This document shows, piece by piece, positions 22,253 to 33,680 of a DNA stretch of 64,000 nt. This DNA comes from Icerya purchasi. Its lineage: Eukaryota > Arthropoda > Insecta > Hemiptera > Monophlebidae. Position numbers and translations under genes: made by a program. How positions within the stretch are numbered: the stretch's first letter is position 1; the number at the start of each line of letters is the position of its first letter. The notes beneath the pieces were generated by a model. The model ran no database searches and was not told where the DNA came from. It saw nothing but the letters and a program-made list of their open reading frames with translations. The DNA is taken from NCBI GenBank assembly GCA_039619475.1, contig CM077116.1:204003117-204067116 (forward strand). The letters are read 5' to 3'.

Positions 22253-22866
22253 TCAAAACTCCGGATCGATTTCGCTTTCAATATACTCCTCTCCCAGTCG
22301 TGTGCACTTGGCCCACCTTTTTTTTTCCAATTTTCGGAAACGTGCTGGACTTCTGACATCTTTCAAAACTCTTTTTTGGCCGTGGGGAATAGAGGTAGAA
22401 GTCGCATGGAGCGAGATCAATACGGGGGGTGGGGGATAACTTCGATGCCGTAGTCTCGCAAAAACTGAGCGACTGTATTTGAATCATGGGGCCGAGCTTT
22501 GTCATGGTGCAGCTTCCATCTTCCATTAGTCATGTGAGGTCGCTTGCTTTGAATGTGAGGCCGAATTAATTTTTTCAATACCTCAAAGCAATATGCCACA
22601 CTCACCGTCTGACCTCGTGGAACCACATTCGTGCAGATTAATCCGTCTTTATCAAAAGAAATGGTGATCACCATCACTTCGGTCTCGGACACGGTTGCTA
22701 TCGTTTTTTCGGTGGCAGGCCTCCTTTTTCGACCCATTTGGTTGACTTTAGTTTTAGGGTCGTACATGTATACCCAGGTTTTGTCCTCAGTAATAACATT
22801 CGCGGTTTTTTGAAGCTTAGAACAAAATTGAATGACATACCTCTGCGCTCTTAAATTTTCGTCCAT
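22253..22866 (-). pseudogene. Mariner transposase remnant (DD34D), internal deletion plus frameshifts
   Basis: Transposases of this family bind the TIRs through an N-terminal helix-turn-helix pair and cut with a DDD catalytic triad. The remnant opens with ATG at 22866 (MDENLRAQRY), the usual N-terminus of this group. After about 22 residues it jumps in frame to ITEDKTWVYMYDP, so the DNA-binding region and linker are missing. The first two catalytic Asp are kept (about residue 28, and 122 in LHHDKARPH). The block GIEVIPHPPY then ends at a TGA at 22417. DLAPCDFYLY, with the third Asp, continues in another frame, consistent with a small deletion of about 5 bp where related proteins read PPYSPDLAPCDF. 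Allowing for that gap, the spacing fits DD34D. The coding remnant ends near 22253. Confidence 0.9.
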
Positions 22867-23023
22867 GTTTATAGTCGATTTTCACGTACACTTTTAAACA
22901 ACCGTAACTCTCGATCTATTCATCCAAACTGCTCCCGTAAAAAAACAGTAGCTTCGTATTGACCCCCATTCCAGGAGTGCCATTGTCAGCTCGATTGAGA
23001 TGTTGCCAGCTGGCCTACAGAAG

Positions 23024-23052
23024 CAGTCCGAGTCTTTAATGAATACCACTAG
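23024..23052. repeat. Mariner right terminal inverted repeat
   Basis: 29 bp whose reverse complement begins CTAGTGGTATTCATT and continues as in the left repeat. TA follows at 23053-23054. Confidence 0.85.
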
Positions 23053-23054
23053 TA

Positions 23055-26000
23055 TCTTCTTAGAACGATTTGCAGTTTAATAAACGTTGTCGAAAAAGAG
23101 ACAATCCGCCGTTCATGTACGCGAGCATTATTACGCATTTTGAGAGACATATAATGAGCAAAGTTTGATATAGTACTAAAATTTTAACAATAAATAGGAG
23201 ACATAAGATTTTTCGTAAAACAGCAAGTAACATTAAATTTGATCAGTTTTATATAAAATATATCGATATCAACTTTGGTTTGACTAATGAAAATTTCAAC
23301 ATGTTTAAATGCGTCAAGTATAATTTATGTAAACATGTACATTTAAATTTTAAACGACCTAATTGACGCGAAAGGACCTTAGCTGGCGTTTTTTTTGCAC
23401 AACATTCTAACAGTTTCACAATTAATATATACATATATATATATACAAGTTTAATGTGATTTTTTTCGCTCTTTTTTCAGTTCAACGTGTAAAATTAACA
23501 CTCGATTAAAAGTTGACTTTACAATTACATAACGGTTACTTACGTACAACGTTTGAGACGCATCTATTTCGAGCTTTACTTACCTGTAAGAAACGAAACA
23601 AAAGAAACAAATATATTAGTAAATAATTTTAACATAAAAACAAGAAACAGCTATATCGCGTGAAAGGTACGTTTACGTTGTGGATATATAGAGAAATAAG
23701 GGGTGTTTGGTAAAATTATAAACTGTAAAATTAAACACATAGTTACGAAAATATATAGTAAACAACAAGAAACTGTTCAGTAGAGTAATTCCACACAGTT
23801 CAAATCGTATCAGCTGGAAAAGGTCGTATTTACTAGTGTTTCGTTCAAATCGTTATCGAAATTGTATCGTACAACGAATAATAATTTTGGTTTTCAACGG
23901 GCTAGTGATATATACCGGAGATTCTTATAAACAAATTAAGTGTACAGACGGCACCGAAATTATGCCGGCCGATCGTTCTGCAACAGCCTCAGATGAAAAA
24001 TAATATTAAAAATCATGAATTTAGTAACGTACAGTATCAACAAGCTAACTTCATACACGAACAGAAATCGTTAAAAACAGTTTAAACACTTGTGTATTAG
24101 ATAAGTATTATAATAATAAATTTCAGGCACAGTAGAACGAATATAATAACGGTATAGCTAAACAAATTCTCCTCAGTCATAGATGATAGACTACGTAATA
24201 TAGTATTCACGCCAAATTTTGTGTAATATCCAATTTCTTACTACGGTCTATTTGAAGATTATTTACATAAACATAAAATTTCACACTCAAATAACACTGT
24301 GTTACTTTCCTGATTTTAAAATGTGGTCAGTAGTTTTACGATAGCTGAAATATCTCACCGTAAAATACTTGTATTAAATTCATGTATCCTAATTATTATT
24401 ATTAATACTGTAAAACAGTCTGTCATAGGGTTCCATAAACTTAAATGGACCGGCTCAGGACAGACCTGTTATTTATATAACTTATTGGTATAAATTTTTT
24501 AAATATATTTACCCCATCGTATTACGAATTGGGGACCGAAAGAAAAAAAAAAAAAAAAAGGTAGAAAGTAGAGTAATTCCAGTTAAAAGTAAAGAATATG
24601 AAAACCGATCAAACCTACATGTGCTGCTGAGAGATTATATTTCATTTAGTTCTATATGGAAGAGACAGATGGAGAAATGTGGGAATATTAAAGAACGAAA
24701 TTGTGAAATTTTTGAGCCACTAGTAAAATTATGTAAAAGCAAATGTTTGCACATGTCTCGGAATATCTCTCATCTTTACCACCCGAAAACAATAAACGAA
24801 TTGCATTAATACAAATAAATTCAGTCTATATGTAAATTAATTTCATTTAAAAGAGAATGAGACTGACTAAAAATACGCGTCCGAATGTTTCAGTTGCACC
24901 GTAAATAGCAATAATTGCTGACCGCTTGAGGCGACCGCTCAGCCAGGCCGAAGCGTTTATTCTTGATCAAATATTGCGAATAACTACTCGGACAGTTCCT
25001 GATTGCACGCATACAGAGCTCATCCTCGTCGAATGCTACTACGGTACACATTTAAAATTTTGCAATTGCAATAGTTTAAACAGAAAATATTGAAAGGGAA
25101 AAATTAAATAAATTTAAAAAAAGATTTAAATAAAACTAACGAGATCTACAAGAGGAAAGGGGTGCGGTTAATTGAAAAAAATTGCTACAAAAACGAGGTA
25201 CCAATTTCGCAAACTAGTTCTACATTTCCCCGGGGTCATGGTTTCGGTGAACCACGTACTGTAATTTTTATCTGGGATTCCGTGCAAAACTGCATTAAAA
25301 AAAAATATCAGGTAAAAGCAGAATTCTAACATGTCCTATTTTTTTTTAACTTTTATTTTTTACTTTTCTATTCGCGTATATAACTTTTATACACATACAC
25401 ACACACACACACACATGTGTATATAAATATATTATTTAGATTTATGGCGCAAGAATCGTGCGCGACTAGCAAAGTTATTGCAAGTAACCCTGGAAGTTAG
25501 TATTATTAGGTTATTATTTCTTTGGAAATTAATCCGGACATTTAGATTAAGTTTACGTCAGAAGGCGGTAAAGTTAGTGAACTAGTTTCATTCTTCTATA
25601 ATGATGTGTGAGGCATTGGCTAAATGGGACCATGGGGGATTGAAAAATTTTGTGAGATATTAAGGAGTGACGAATTTAGGTTTTTGTTTGTCTTTAAAGG
25701 ATGAAATATTATTATTCGGCTGCTTTATATCGTATATAAATACGAATATAAATTGGGCACGGTTAGAGAGGAAAAACCATTTTTTTTTCTTTGCTGGTTT
25801 CTTAGGATAAATTATTCAGTCGAGAAAAGACAAACGATGATGAAAGTTAGGTCGACTTAAATGCGGAATTATTTAAATTAGCGAGAGGCATTAAGTAAAT
25901 CGAAAGGGAAGGGAAGAAATTCCATCGGGCAACATTTGCTTTTTGTTATTATCGCGGCTAAACTTGGCAGAAAAGCGAAATAACCATCGTTGAAATCTTC

Positions 26001-28256
26001 AGAAGTACGTTGAAGGCAAAAGCGAACCGGTTTCTTTGCAACTTTTTAAAGCAATCATATAATCAGGATCGGTGCGAAATCGCCGATACTTCTTGTATAT
26101 ACGATCAGATTTAGGCAACGGTTTAATATACGCGAAATTAATCAATTACCTATTTTGTTCGTATTTCTGTAACTTTAGGTAGCCGCCTATGTGCTACTTG
26201 GAAGAAGAGTTGACGATGAATTTTTCATTATGAAAAATAATAATCCGTTCATTTGGAAAGCTTGGAAATCAAAATCGGCGAGTAAATGTTATCAATCATT
26301 TTTAAACCTATTTCGCGAACTGCTTTCCTTATCTCTCTAGTCGTCGTCGCTCGATCATTACCGCGTTCCCATTTCTTAAGTACCATTTCACGCCCCTCAC
26401 CTTACACAAAAAGAGCGTCTTTGATTTTTCTTCATTTTAAATCCCTCGCGAGCGCTAATTCTTTCCAAGTCTTCACACCATTTTCCACTGCGCACCGGAC
26501 CACAATTCCTCATTCGTACCGACAGCAACTAGCGCTTTCATTTCCCCTATTATCGCTAATGGTTTTTCAATCCAATGCTTGACAAAATTTTTTCGTTTAC
26601 CTTCGTTTCAACGTTAGAGAGCGGCAAAGAATAACAATACTGCACTTCTTTCCGCGACTAGCTTTATTCGTAACACAATGTGTTCCGCGTGCCTGCTAAT
26701 ACCGAGATTGCTTAAACGTTCGATTATTAAGGTAAGTGCAGTTGCTTAATAAACGACGGCATGTACCAACGATTAGTTACTTTTTGATAATAACTATTTG
26801 GTTCGGCATGAGAAGAACAAACTTTAGCTATAGCGTCTGATATCGTGATGTTTTACATTGCTCACCATTGGGACTTTTCACGACTAAAAATGGCAATTTA
26901 CTTCATTTCGGTCATCAAACCTAATAGAGGATGGATCTGTTTAAAGCAAAAAAAGGAAAAGTTTCTTAATGAGCCCTGACAAATTATTAATACTTTTAAG
27001 TCAAAATACGTTTGACCGACGAATCTTTTCGATGAAAAAAAATCAGTAATTTAATTAAAAAATTTAAAAGGAAGTGTGCATATACATGCTGGAACTCCAA
27101 AAGCGGTATTAAAATATCCATGTCTGGCTCACTAATGAACATATTTAGTGGGAAGTTATTTATCGCTGATGGTTAAATGACCGTCGAACTTACTTGGCGA
27201 GAACGTTGGAAAATCATTCTTCCGCATTATGATATTAAACTGTTTAATTATAATTAGTAATTTGGTAAATTTCTTTTCGCGTTTTCTTAAAATTTATATC
27301 ATACATAAAATCGTGTATATATATATATATATATATATAAAAATGTATGTATATATGTACGTATGTATATAAGTAAAATGTAATTAAGGCGATTTATTAT
27401 TTTGAATATCTTATACAGGGTAAATTTAAACAAGTATATTTAATAAGAAGAAAAAAAATCTTTATAAAACTAAACTTCTGCTTTTGGTCTATCGGAAAAT
27501 TTAGTTTCGAACAGACATTATTCGCTAGCCCAGTAGTTAACGGATCGAACGATATTTTTTATTGCGTTTTTCTTTTTTTTTTCAAATCCACCAAACGGAT
27601 GGAAAATTTCTCTCTAATGAAAAAATTCGTTGCTACTAGAAAAAAAAATGTCCAATGTATTTTCGGTAGAAATTACGGTGAAATACAGAGAGCTTTCGCT
27701 TTCGCCCGTAGAGGCAAGATCGACCCGAAGACAGTGGGGAGCGGCACAATGTCGTTTTGTGCGTTCCAGGTCAGCTACTTCTGGAGAGCAGGGGAGAATT
27801 TAAGAAGGAAAGAAAAGTTACGCCTTTAGAGTATTAGTGCTGGGAATTTTGAATGAACGGGCTTGTGGTCACTAACCCTGGTTCAAAGGTGATTCCGGCT
27901 GACGGTTCTCAGATTCGTATACAGTAGCGAGACGAGAGCGACTTTCTTCTTGCTTTTCATCGAAAAATCTGAAGTAAAAAAGTCAAGAATTTGTTGTCCA
28001 TCGGTAGACGGAAAGTTCATTTTTCTAAGAAGCTTTTTACGAAAACGAGGAGCATTTTTCAGCCGGAGGGGTTGGAAAACTTTTACTTAAATTTTTTCCC
28101 CAAAACCGGACGACGGCACGCGAAAAGCTTAAAGCAGCATGCGTTATTCTTTCAGAATTATTTTACCTTTTAATTTTTTTTTTGTTGTTTTTAAATATTC
28201 GTTTATCGCAGCCATTATTGCTATTATTATTATTATTATTACTGCTACTATCATTA

Positions 28257-28291
<35 letters not shown>

Positions 28292-29894
28292 GTTATTGTT
28301 ATTGTTATTATTATTGTTACGAACATTTTAAGCAGGTTCTGGAAGATGCGCTGATCGCTACGAATGTGTTCACTTAATAGAGGATAAGAAATTGAACGTG
28401 AACTTTATATATGCATACAATAGAGTACAGTTGGCAATTTTTCATTTATATGAAAATTGCTTTTTGAAGTAGTTTGTTTCGCCGATGAGCAGACCTCCCT
28501 GCCAGCCCTTTCTATCGTTTTCATTAAATTCTATATCCATTGTGTTCAAATTATTCCGACGTACGCGGTAAGGCGAAGTTTTTTGAAATTTTTTATTGTC
28601 CAGTATTTGCGTGGCAGACCTTTTCTCTGCTTGGCCGAGTCTATTGATCGAAGTAGAGAATTCATTCAATTTTTAATCTCTTCGGCGTTCTTTAGCGAGG
28701 TCTGTACACAAAGCAGCGCGTTCGCTTTCGGACGGGCAAGATCAGGGTCAATACAAAATCAGCGCAAACGAATAAACCGGAGCACATTTTCGATCGAATA
28801 AAATTTTTCGTTAATAAAAAAAAAATAAATTCCAAATTAATCATTGACCACCGAATAAAAAAAAAAAAAAAATCGCTGCTACCGTTTTCGGGCAGTACTC
28901 TTGCTCTTTCATTTCTGTTACGTAACGGAAATTTATTGCGAGATTAAAAACACGGTGGCCAATCTTCGTAATCCGAATTAAACTATTATCATTACTCCTT
29001 TCGCTACGTGTTCATTATCCTATCACTATTATGTCGCCGTCAATAATGGTCCGCCCGACATCTCTTTTCTGGTTTACCTTTCTCGGCGTCTTAAATCTTT
29101 TGTGTTATTTTCCCCGTTTGTTGAATATATATATATATAAAAACTTTAATTGTTTATTTCGGGGGCTCATAAATAACAAGCCGACACAATGATATCTTTT
29201 TTGAATTCGGCAACAGGAGGAAACTCAAAGTACTGTTACCTAATGAATTTAACGAGTTAACAGACATTTTGTTTTCCTCAGGTTTTTTTCTCCTGATATC
29301 GATCCGAACATGTCTTTGAAATAGGATTTTATAACATCTATACGGGTGGGGGAGAATGTTCGCTAGCAGGAATTATTACTCTGTCGCCAATTCCAGCAGA
29401 ACGCTGGAAACGTTTCCTTCAGATACCGACTCCGCTGTCTTCCGCCTACGGAGACATCAATCTTGCAGCAACTTTAGAATTTTTCGGTGCTGCCGCAAGA
29501 ACAATTTCCTAGCTGAATAAAATTTTCTTATTCTGATTTTTTCCTTTCAAACGTGCGTCAGTATTAGCGGCGCCCGTTGCGACGGCAGTGCTCTCGTCTA
29601 TGGGAATTCCGGAGTATTCTTCCCATATTTTCGAAACAGCGCGAACAACAATAATATTTTTCGCATCGTTCAGTTTCTGGTCGGTTGTAATTTTTTCAAC
29701 CGGGCGAAGAATTTTTCAGGTAATTTTCTTCGACGGCAGTTTGACTATTCGAAATAAAAAATTCTTTCAAAATGGAGCGTAGCAGTCTCGTATCTCTGCT
29801 TTTTACCATGTTGTCGATGCACCTTTTTTTTACCACTTTGCTATGAGTCGCTATATAAGAAAGTTTTTCCGTTGACGAGTGAAGGCAATTTAAA
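23055..29894. other. Gene-free AT-rich DNA with microsatellites
   Basis: No supported gene in nearly 7 kb. Visible structure: A-run at about 24543-24559, (CA)n at about 25394-25414, (TA)n at about 27313-27338, a long (ATT)n/(GTT)n tract at about 28220-28318, and A-runs near 28818 and 28857-28871. The frames at 26286-26582 and 28457-28801 are not recognised. Confidence 0.5.
28220..28318. repeat. (ATT)n / (GTT)n microsatellite
   Basis: Almost pure trinucleotide tract. The Ile/Val-rich frames on both strands here are products of the repeat. Confidence 0.9.
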
Positions 29895-30485
29895 CTATTC
29901 GGTGAAAGTCAGTACGGTTTTATAGCAGACTAAGGTTCACAGAGACAGGACAATATTTGTTCATGCATCAACAGTCGCTAAGATTACTGAGCAAGGTAGA
30001 TCGGTAATTTCACTTCGATTTAAGGGAAGCCGTGTAGATTATAATATTTTATTAAATATTATTTGCAGTTATGAGGATCTAGAGGAAATTACAAGAAACG
30101 GGAGATTAAGCTGAGAATGGTATTCACATAGAATCTGGCTCAAAACTTGACACTACTTCAGGGAAGCATGACCATACCTGATCTCAATATACATCGATGA
30201 TCCACGGGAAACTGCTAGTACTATGCGGACGACATTGACATTCGCCGCTATTCTGATCTATTGCAGACTTGTCGTTTGCAGGAAGATGCACATTAAATCC
30301 ACGAGTGGGAAATTAGAAATCGATTGGTATTAAATGAGCAAAAAAAAAACAAATTATTCGATCGATACAAATTAAGATCTCACTAACTGGCTTAACATTG
30401 AAATTATGCGACGGTACGGCAATGGATTTTGCGAATAAAGTCAACTACTTAGAAATACAGTCGAATAGTAAATTAATCTAGAGTG
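29895..30485 (+). pseudogene. Decayed LINE reverse-transcriptase relic
   Basis: Broken plus-strand frames retain the order of a LINE RT. First is ESQYGFIAD (about 29907, matching the QFGFR.G..T motif). Next is a TEQGRSVISL segment (about 29980) where the first catalytic Asp motif lies. Near 30215 is YYADDIDI, the FADD/YADD box, followed by a segment matching the usual helix (IHEWEIRNRLVLNEQKT) and FANKVNYLEIQSNSKL (about 30430, matching KYLGI.LD.KL). Many stops and frameshifts make it dead. The clade cannot be told with confidence; jockey, CR1 and R1-like elements share these motifs. Confidence 0.5.
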
Positions 30486-31625
30486 TACTTTATGTGTACA
30501 GTAAGTAATTTTTACACGAATATAAAACAATTAATATTGGTGTAAAATTACTATACAATAAACATAAACAATAAGTGTGTAATAAACAGATATATTCACT
30601 TTATGTGTGTTTCGTTTAAGGTGAAGAAATTAAATTACCCTTTTTTTTTTTTTTTTTTTTTACTTGAACGAATATTTCTCATCAACTCATCTAAGAAGAA
30701 GTCGTTTGTACTTAATTAGATAGTATCGGCCAGTTTTAACTTGTGGGACTGCACACTGGGTTAGAAAGGATAGAATTTACATGGTGAGTTTCCAAAATGA
30801 ATAATTACCGAAGTCAGTTACTAGTAAATCTACACTATTCAGAAATTCTTCACTGGCAAGGTATATTTCTCGCTGAAGAAGACTTTTGAGATGAAGATAT
30901 TTTTAAAAATTTCCACGAACCAAAGTAAAACTAGATGAGAGCACAAGCAATATGTGACCGATAGTTCACAGTAGTCTGGGGAAATTATTGAAAATGCACC
31001 TAAAAAATTATAAAAAAATGACCACCACTAGGGAAATTCTAGACGATTTGAGAAAATTAATCAGTTTTCCTTGCATAATTATGGATAATTGTTTCGCGTT
31101 ATTATTATTGAAGTGTTCAATTTAGTTTCGTTTATATTGTATAAGACTACTTGGCTTACGCGTGTATATTAATATTAAAATTCCAACTATTCTGTGAGGG
31201 TAAAACGGTTTTTGAACGAGTCTTTGGTATATTATACACAGTATTTACGTTAAAAAATCGTGCAATTTTTTCTTTATTATACGTTACATTTTTCGAATTT
31301 TCCGCACAGTTATTACGTGTATAATTTCTAATTATTGACTAGAGCATCTTGGCGAAAAATGTTAAAATAGTTGTGTTATAACAACTTACTATAGTAATTA
31401 TAAAATTACTTATCGCAATTACAAACATTATTATCTTTTTTTTTTTCTTTCTTTTTTCTTTTTAATTGGTTCCGATTGACTGTGTTCCATTTTATTCTTT
31501 TTTACCTCATTTTCCCCTGGTATTTGTATTGGCGAAAGCTATCATATTTATTTTATATTTTTTCAACTGCAATTAATTTACCTAAGATTTCGCTAATCGC
31601 GCGATGTTGCAGGGTTTGAACTAAT
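30486..31625. other. Gene-free AT-rich DNA
   Basis: No gene. A T-run of about 20 bases lies at 30642-30661; it could be a decayed minus-strand poly(A) tail, but no element body is recognised beside it. Confidence 0.4.
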
Positions 31626-31720
31626 AATTCAATTCAATTCAATTCAATTTATTTATTATTATTATTATTACAAAATTTCACAAATGCGCTACGTAGCGCG
31701 AATAGTGAAAAACAAAACGT
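31626..31720 (-). repeat. LINE-like 3' tail with palindrome and microsatellite
   Basis: On the plus strand, (AATTC)n and (TTA)n repeats are followed by CAAAATTTCACAAAT and the perfect 14-bp palindrome GCGCTACGTAGCGC (31686-31699). Read on the minus strand this is a hairpin followed by an AT microsatellite tail, as at the 3' ends of some CR1-like LINEs. A similar arrangement occurs at 62752-62850. Confidence 0.4.
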
Positions 31721-32541
31721 AAATTAAACATAATATCTACGGATTACAAATAAAGTGCGAAATATAGCGATAAATGCATGAAATTAAATGAAGTAAAGAT
31801 AAAAATATATTATAATCAGTTGAATTGAAACAAAATAAAAGTTGTTTGTATAAATATGTTGAAAATAGGAGAAAAGTATATAAATGATTAAATAAAAATA
31901 AAAAAATAAAAAAATAAAAAACAATGCTATTTTAAAAAACTAACAAAACTGAATCTATCGGAAAATTAAATCTACAATTTAAGCATATAAATTATTTATA
32001 TAACCTATCACCAACCAAGCTCAACATATTCCCACAATATTTCAACTCTGACGTGTACTGCAAATGTAATAACCGAAGTAAAATAAATATAAAGCTAGGT
32101 AAATGAATAAAATGTAAAGATATACATAAAATAGATAAAATATATAAATCAAGTAATGAACTAAATAGAATAAAAATATAAATGAGACAACTAAATATGA
32201 AATATATAAAATATGTAAATGTAATGTAATAGTAAGAGTAATGTAACCACCCATTGAGTAGTATTTATTGAAGCTGGTACTTAAATGATAATACATTAAA
32301 TTTATAAATATTTATATTAAATGATACAGTCTTCTCGTTTAACAAAGGGGCCTAATTAAGATGTCATTTGAGAAAACATGTATTAATGTAGCCTGCAGTC
32401 ATCCATATAACCCCCAGCATATTTTGGGGAAGCAGTCTTTACGAAACATCTCGGCAGATATATTTGACTAAGAAAATTCCACTCGACATCTTTTAAAATA
32501 ATAATGGTAATAATATTAATAATACAGTAATAAAAATAAGG
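31721..32541. other. A-rich gene-free DNA
   Basis: Strongly A-rich on the plus strand, with AAATA and TAAAATA phrases. The frame at 32042-32296 (minus) is a Tyr/Leu/Phe-rich by-product of this composition. It might be decayed LINE 3' UTR, but there is no motif to prove it. Confidence 0.4.
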
Positions 32542-32605
32542 TTTTTTTTTTTTTTTTTTTTGGGCACGTCAACAGTGGAACTTACCCAACAGGATAGAAC
32601 CAGTA
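32542..32605 (-). mobile_element. RNase H-type LINE family, 3' end copy A
   Basis: A 20-base T-run (32542-32561) is the complement of a poly(A) tail. The adjoining GGGCACGTCAACAGTGGAAC stretch, continuing to CTTACCCAACA, is the complement of the 3' terminal stem-loop shared with copies B to E. Only the last few tens of bases of the element are recognisable, so it is severely 5'-truncated or decayed. Confidence 0.55.
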
Positions 32606-32747
32606 ACAATAATAATCATGCAGCTGGCGTAGACATATTTACTAATAATGGTTATCGTAATAATTATTATCAACAGAATCAGGTTTGAAAGATTAGAAAC
32701 ATAACGATTCAATTGTGTCGAAGAAACTGTATGACCCATATATACAC

Positions 32748-33037
32748 TTGTTCACGCTTCTGAGCCTTCTTGTGTTTGTGACTCAAATCACATCCTATTC
32801 GAATGTTCTACACTCTCTAACGAACGCTCCTTTCTTTACGCCAACTTCTAGTTTTGGGTCTTCCTACTCCCTTTAACGATACCTATATTCTTTCCTTCCC
32901 ATTGCCTTCAGTTATTCCATTGCTGCTGTCCTTTGTCTTTTCCATTTCTGACCGCTTGGCTATTTAGTTATAACTCTTAATTTTTCATGTTGTTGGGTCA
33001 AGGCCGCTGGCGCGCCCAGGGTAGGAAAAAAAAAAAA
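32748..33037 (+). pseudogene. RNase H-type LINE family, 3' end copy B
   Basis: The plus strand begins within the C-terminal zinc-knuckle-like segment of the polyprotein, CVCDSNHILFEC (C-x-C-x3-H-x4-C, about 32790-32830). Decayed coding sequence follows, then the 3' stem-loop GGGTCAAGGCCGCTGGCGCG and a 12-base A tail (33026-33037). Copies C and D share the CDADH...K motif and the 3' terminus. No RT or RNase H remains in this copy. Confidence 0.65.
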
Positions 33038-33228
33038 TACACTTATAATATTTATGATAGTTATATTGAATAATAATAATAGTAATAGTAATAATAATAA
33101 GTAACAACAATGAGAGGAAATAACAACGATACTAACAACAATAATAAACAAATACTCAGAATGAAAATGAAGATTGTAATTAATGCCGGAGTATAAGAAA
33201 GGGTTTATCATATCTGCGATAATAACAT
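33038..33228 (-). other. Probable 3' UTR of the CR1-like copy
   Basis: Directly downstream, on the minus strand, of the stop codon at 33229. It is rich in ATT/GTT units (about 33069-33140), as in LINE 3' UTRs and tails. Confidence 0.4.
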
Positions 33229-33680
33229 TTATTGGGTCCCATTTCCCGTGATGTATTGGAGTAGGTGTTTGTGTCTCTTTTTATAATTTAATAAATGTAC
33301 TTTTAAGCTGGACGGTAAAGAGTTGAAAATAATAGACCCTTTATAAACTGCTTGTATACGCGTGTGAAATTTTCGGAAGTCTGGAACAGGGGCAATTTCT
33401 ACATTTGCAGACCTTGTTTTCCCATGGGCAACTGAAATATTGAATCTATCCTTATATTTAAAAACGAAATTTAGTATTTGTGAAGTGTATAACTCTGTAA
33501 CTGATAAAATAGCACTATTTGGCGACGGATCAATGGCCCGTTTCACTGCTCTCTGTAATATTTCGACGGGACTTATATGAGTTACTGCTGCACCTCTCCA
33601 ATGTATGATTCCATATCCAAGTACTGGCTGATATAGGCCTAAATATAATCTGCGTAAATGCTGAGCTGTGAAATAGTCAC
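33229..33680 (-). pseudogene. CR1/jockey-superfamily LINE, C-terminal RT fragment
   Basis: An open minus-strand frame of about 145 codons upstream of the stop at 33229. It reads HLRRLYLGLYQPVLGYGIIH, then WRGAAVTHISPVEILQRAVK (the segment after the RT thumb in CR1-type elements), then a C-terminal domain ending PDFRKFHTRIQAVYKGSIIF-NSLP, matching the usual 'R....y.G..iyN.LP..ik' tail. The catalytic RT domain is missing, cut off near 33680 next to an AAT microsatellite. No stop interrupts the remaining part, so this copy is younger than most relics here. It lies tail-to-tail with copy B. Confidence 0.7.

Larger units (their letters stand above)
22194..23054 (-). mobile_element. Internally deleted mariner element with TIRs and TA duplications
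   Basis: Terminal inverted repeats of 29 bp lie at 22196-22224 and 23024-23052. They are identical over the inner AAAGACTCGGACTG and about 6 of 29 positions differ. Each end is bordered by TA (22194-22195 and 23053-23054), the Tc1/mariner target duplication. The element is 857 bp, against about 1.3 kb for a full mariner. The transposase is on the minus strand; a long internal segment is missing and frameshifts follow, so it cannot make its own transposase. With both TIRs present it could in principle have been moved by an active relative. Confidence 0.9.

Noticed and set aside
26286..26582. 98-codon plus frame, and a minus-strand reading with basic helices
   Set aside because: Neither strand gives motifs in a known order; left as unrecognised DNA.
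28139..28354. Hydrophobic, Ile/Val-rich frames on both strands
   Set aside because: They are translations of an (ATT)n/(GTT)n microsatellite, not membrane proteins.
32042..32296. Tyr/Leu/Phe-rich 84-codon minus frame resembling a membrane protein
   Set aside because: Produced by A-rich plus-strand composition; no start context, motif or conservation evidence.
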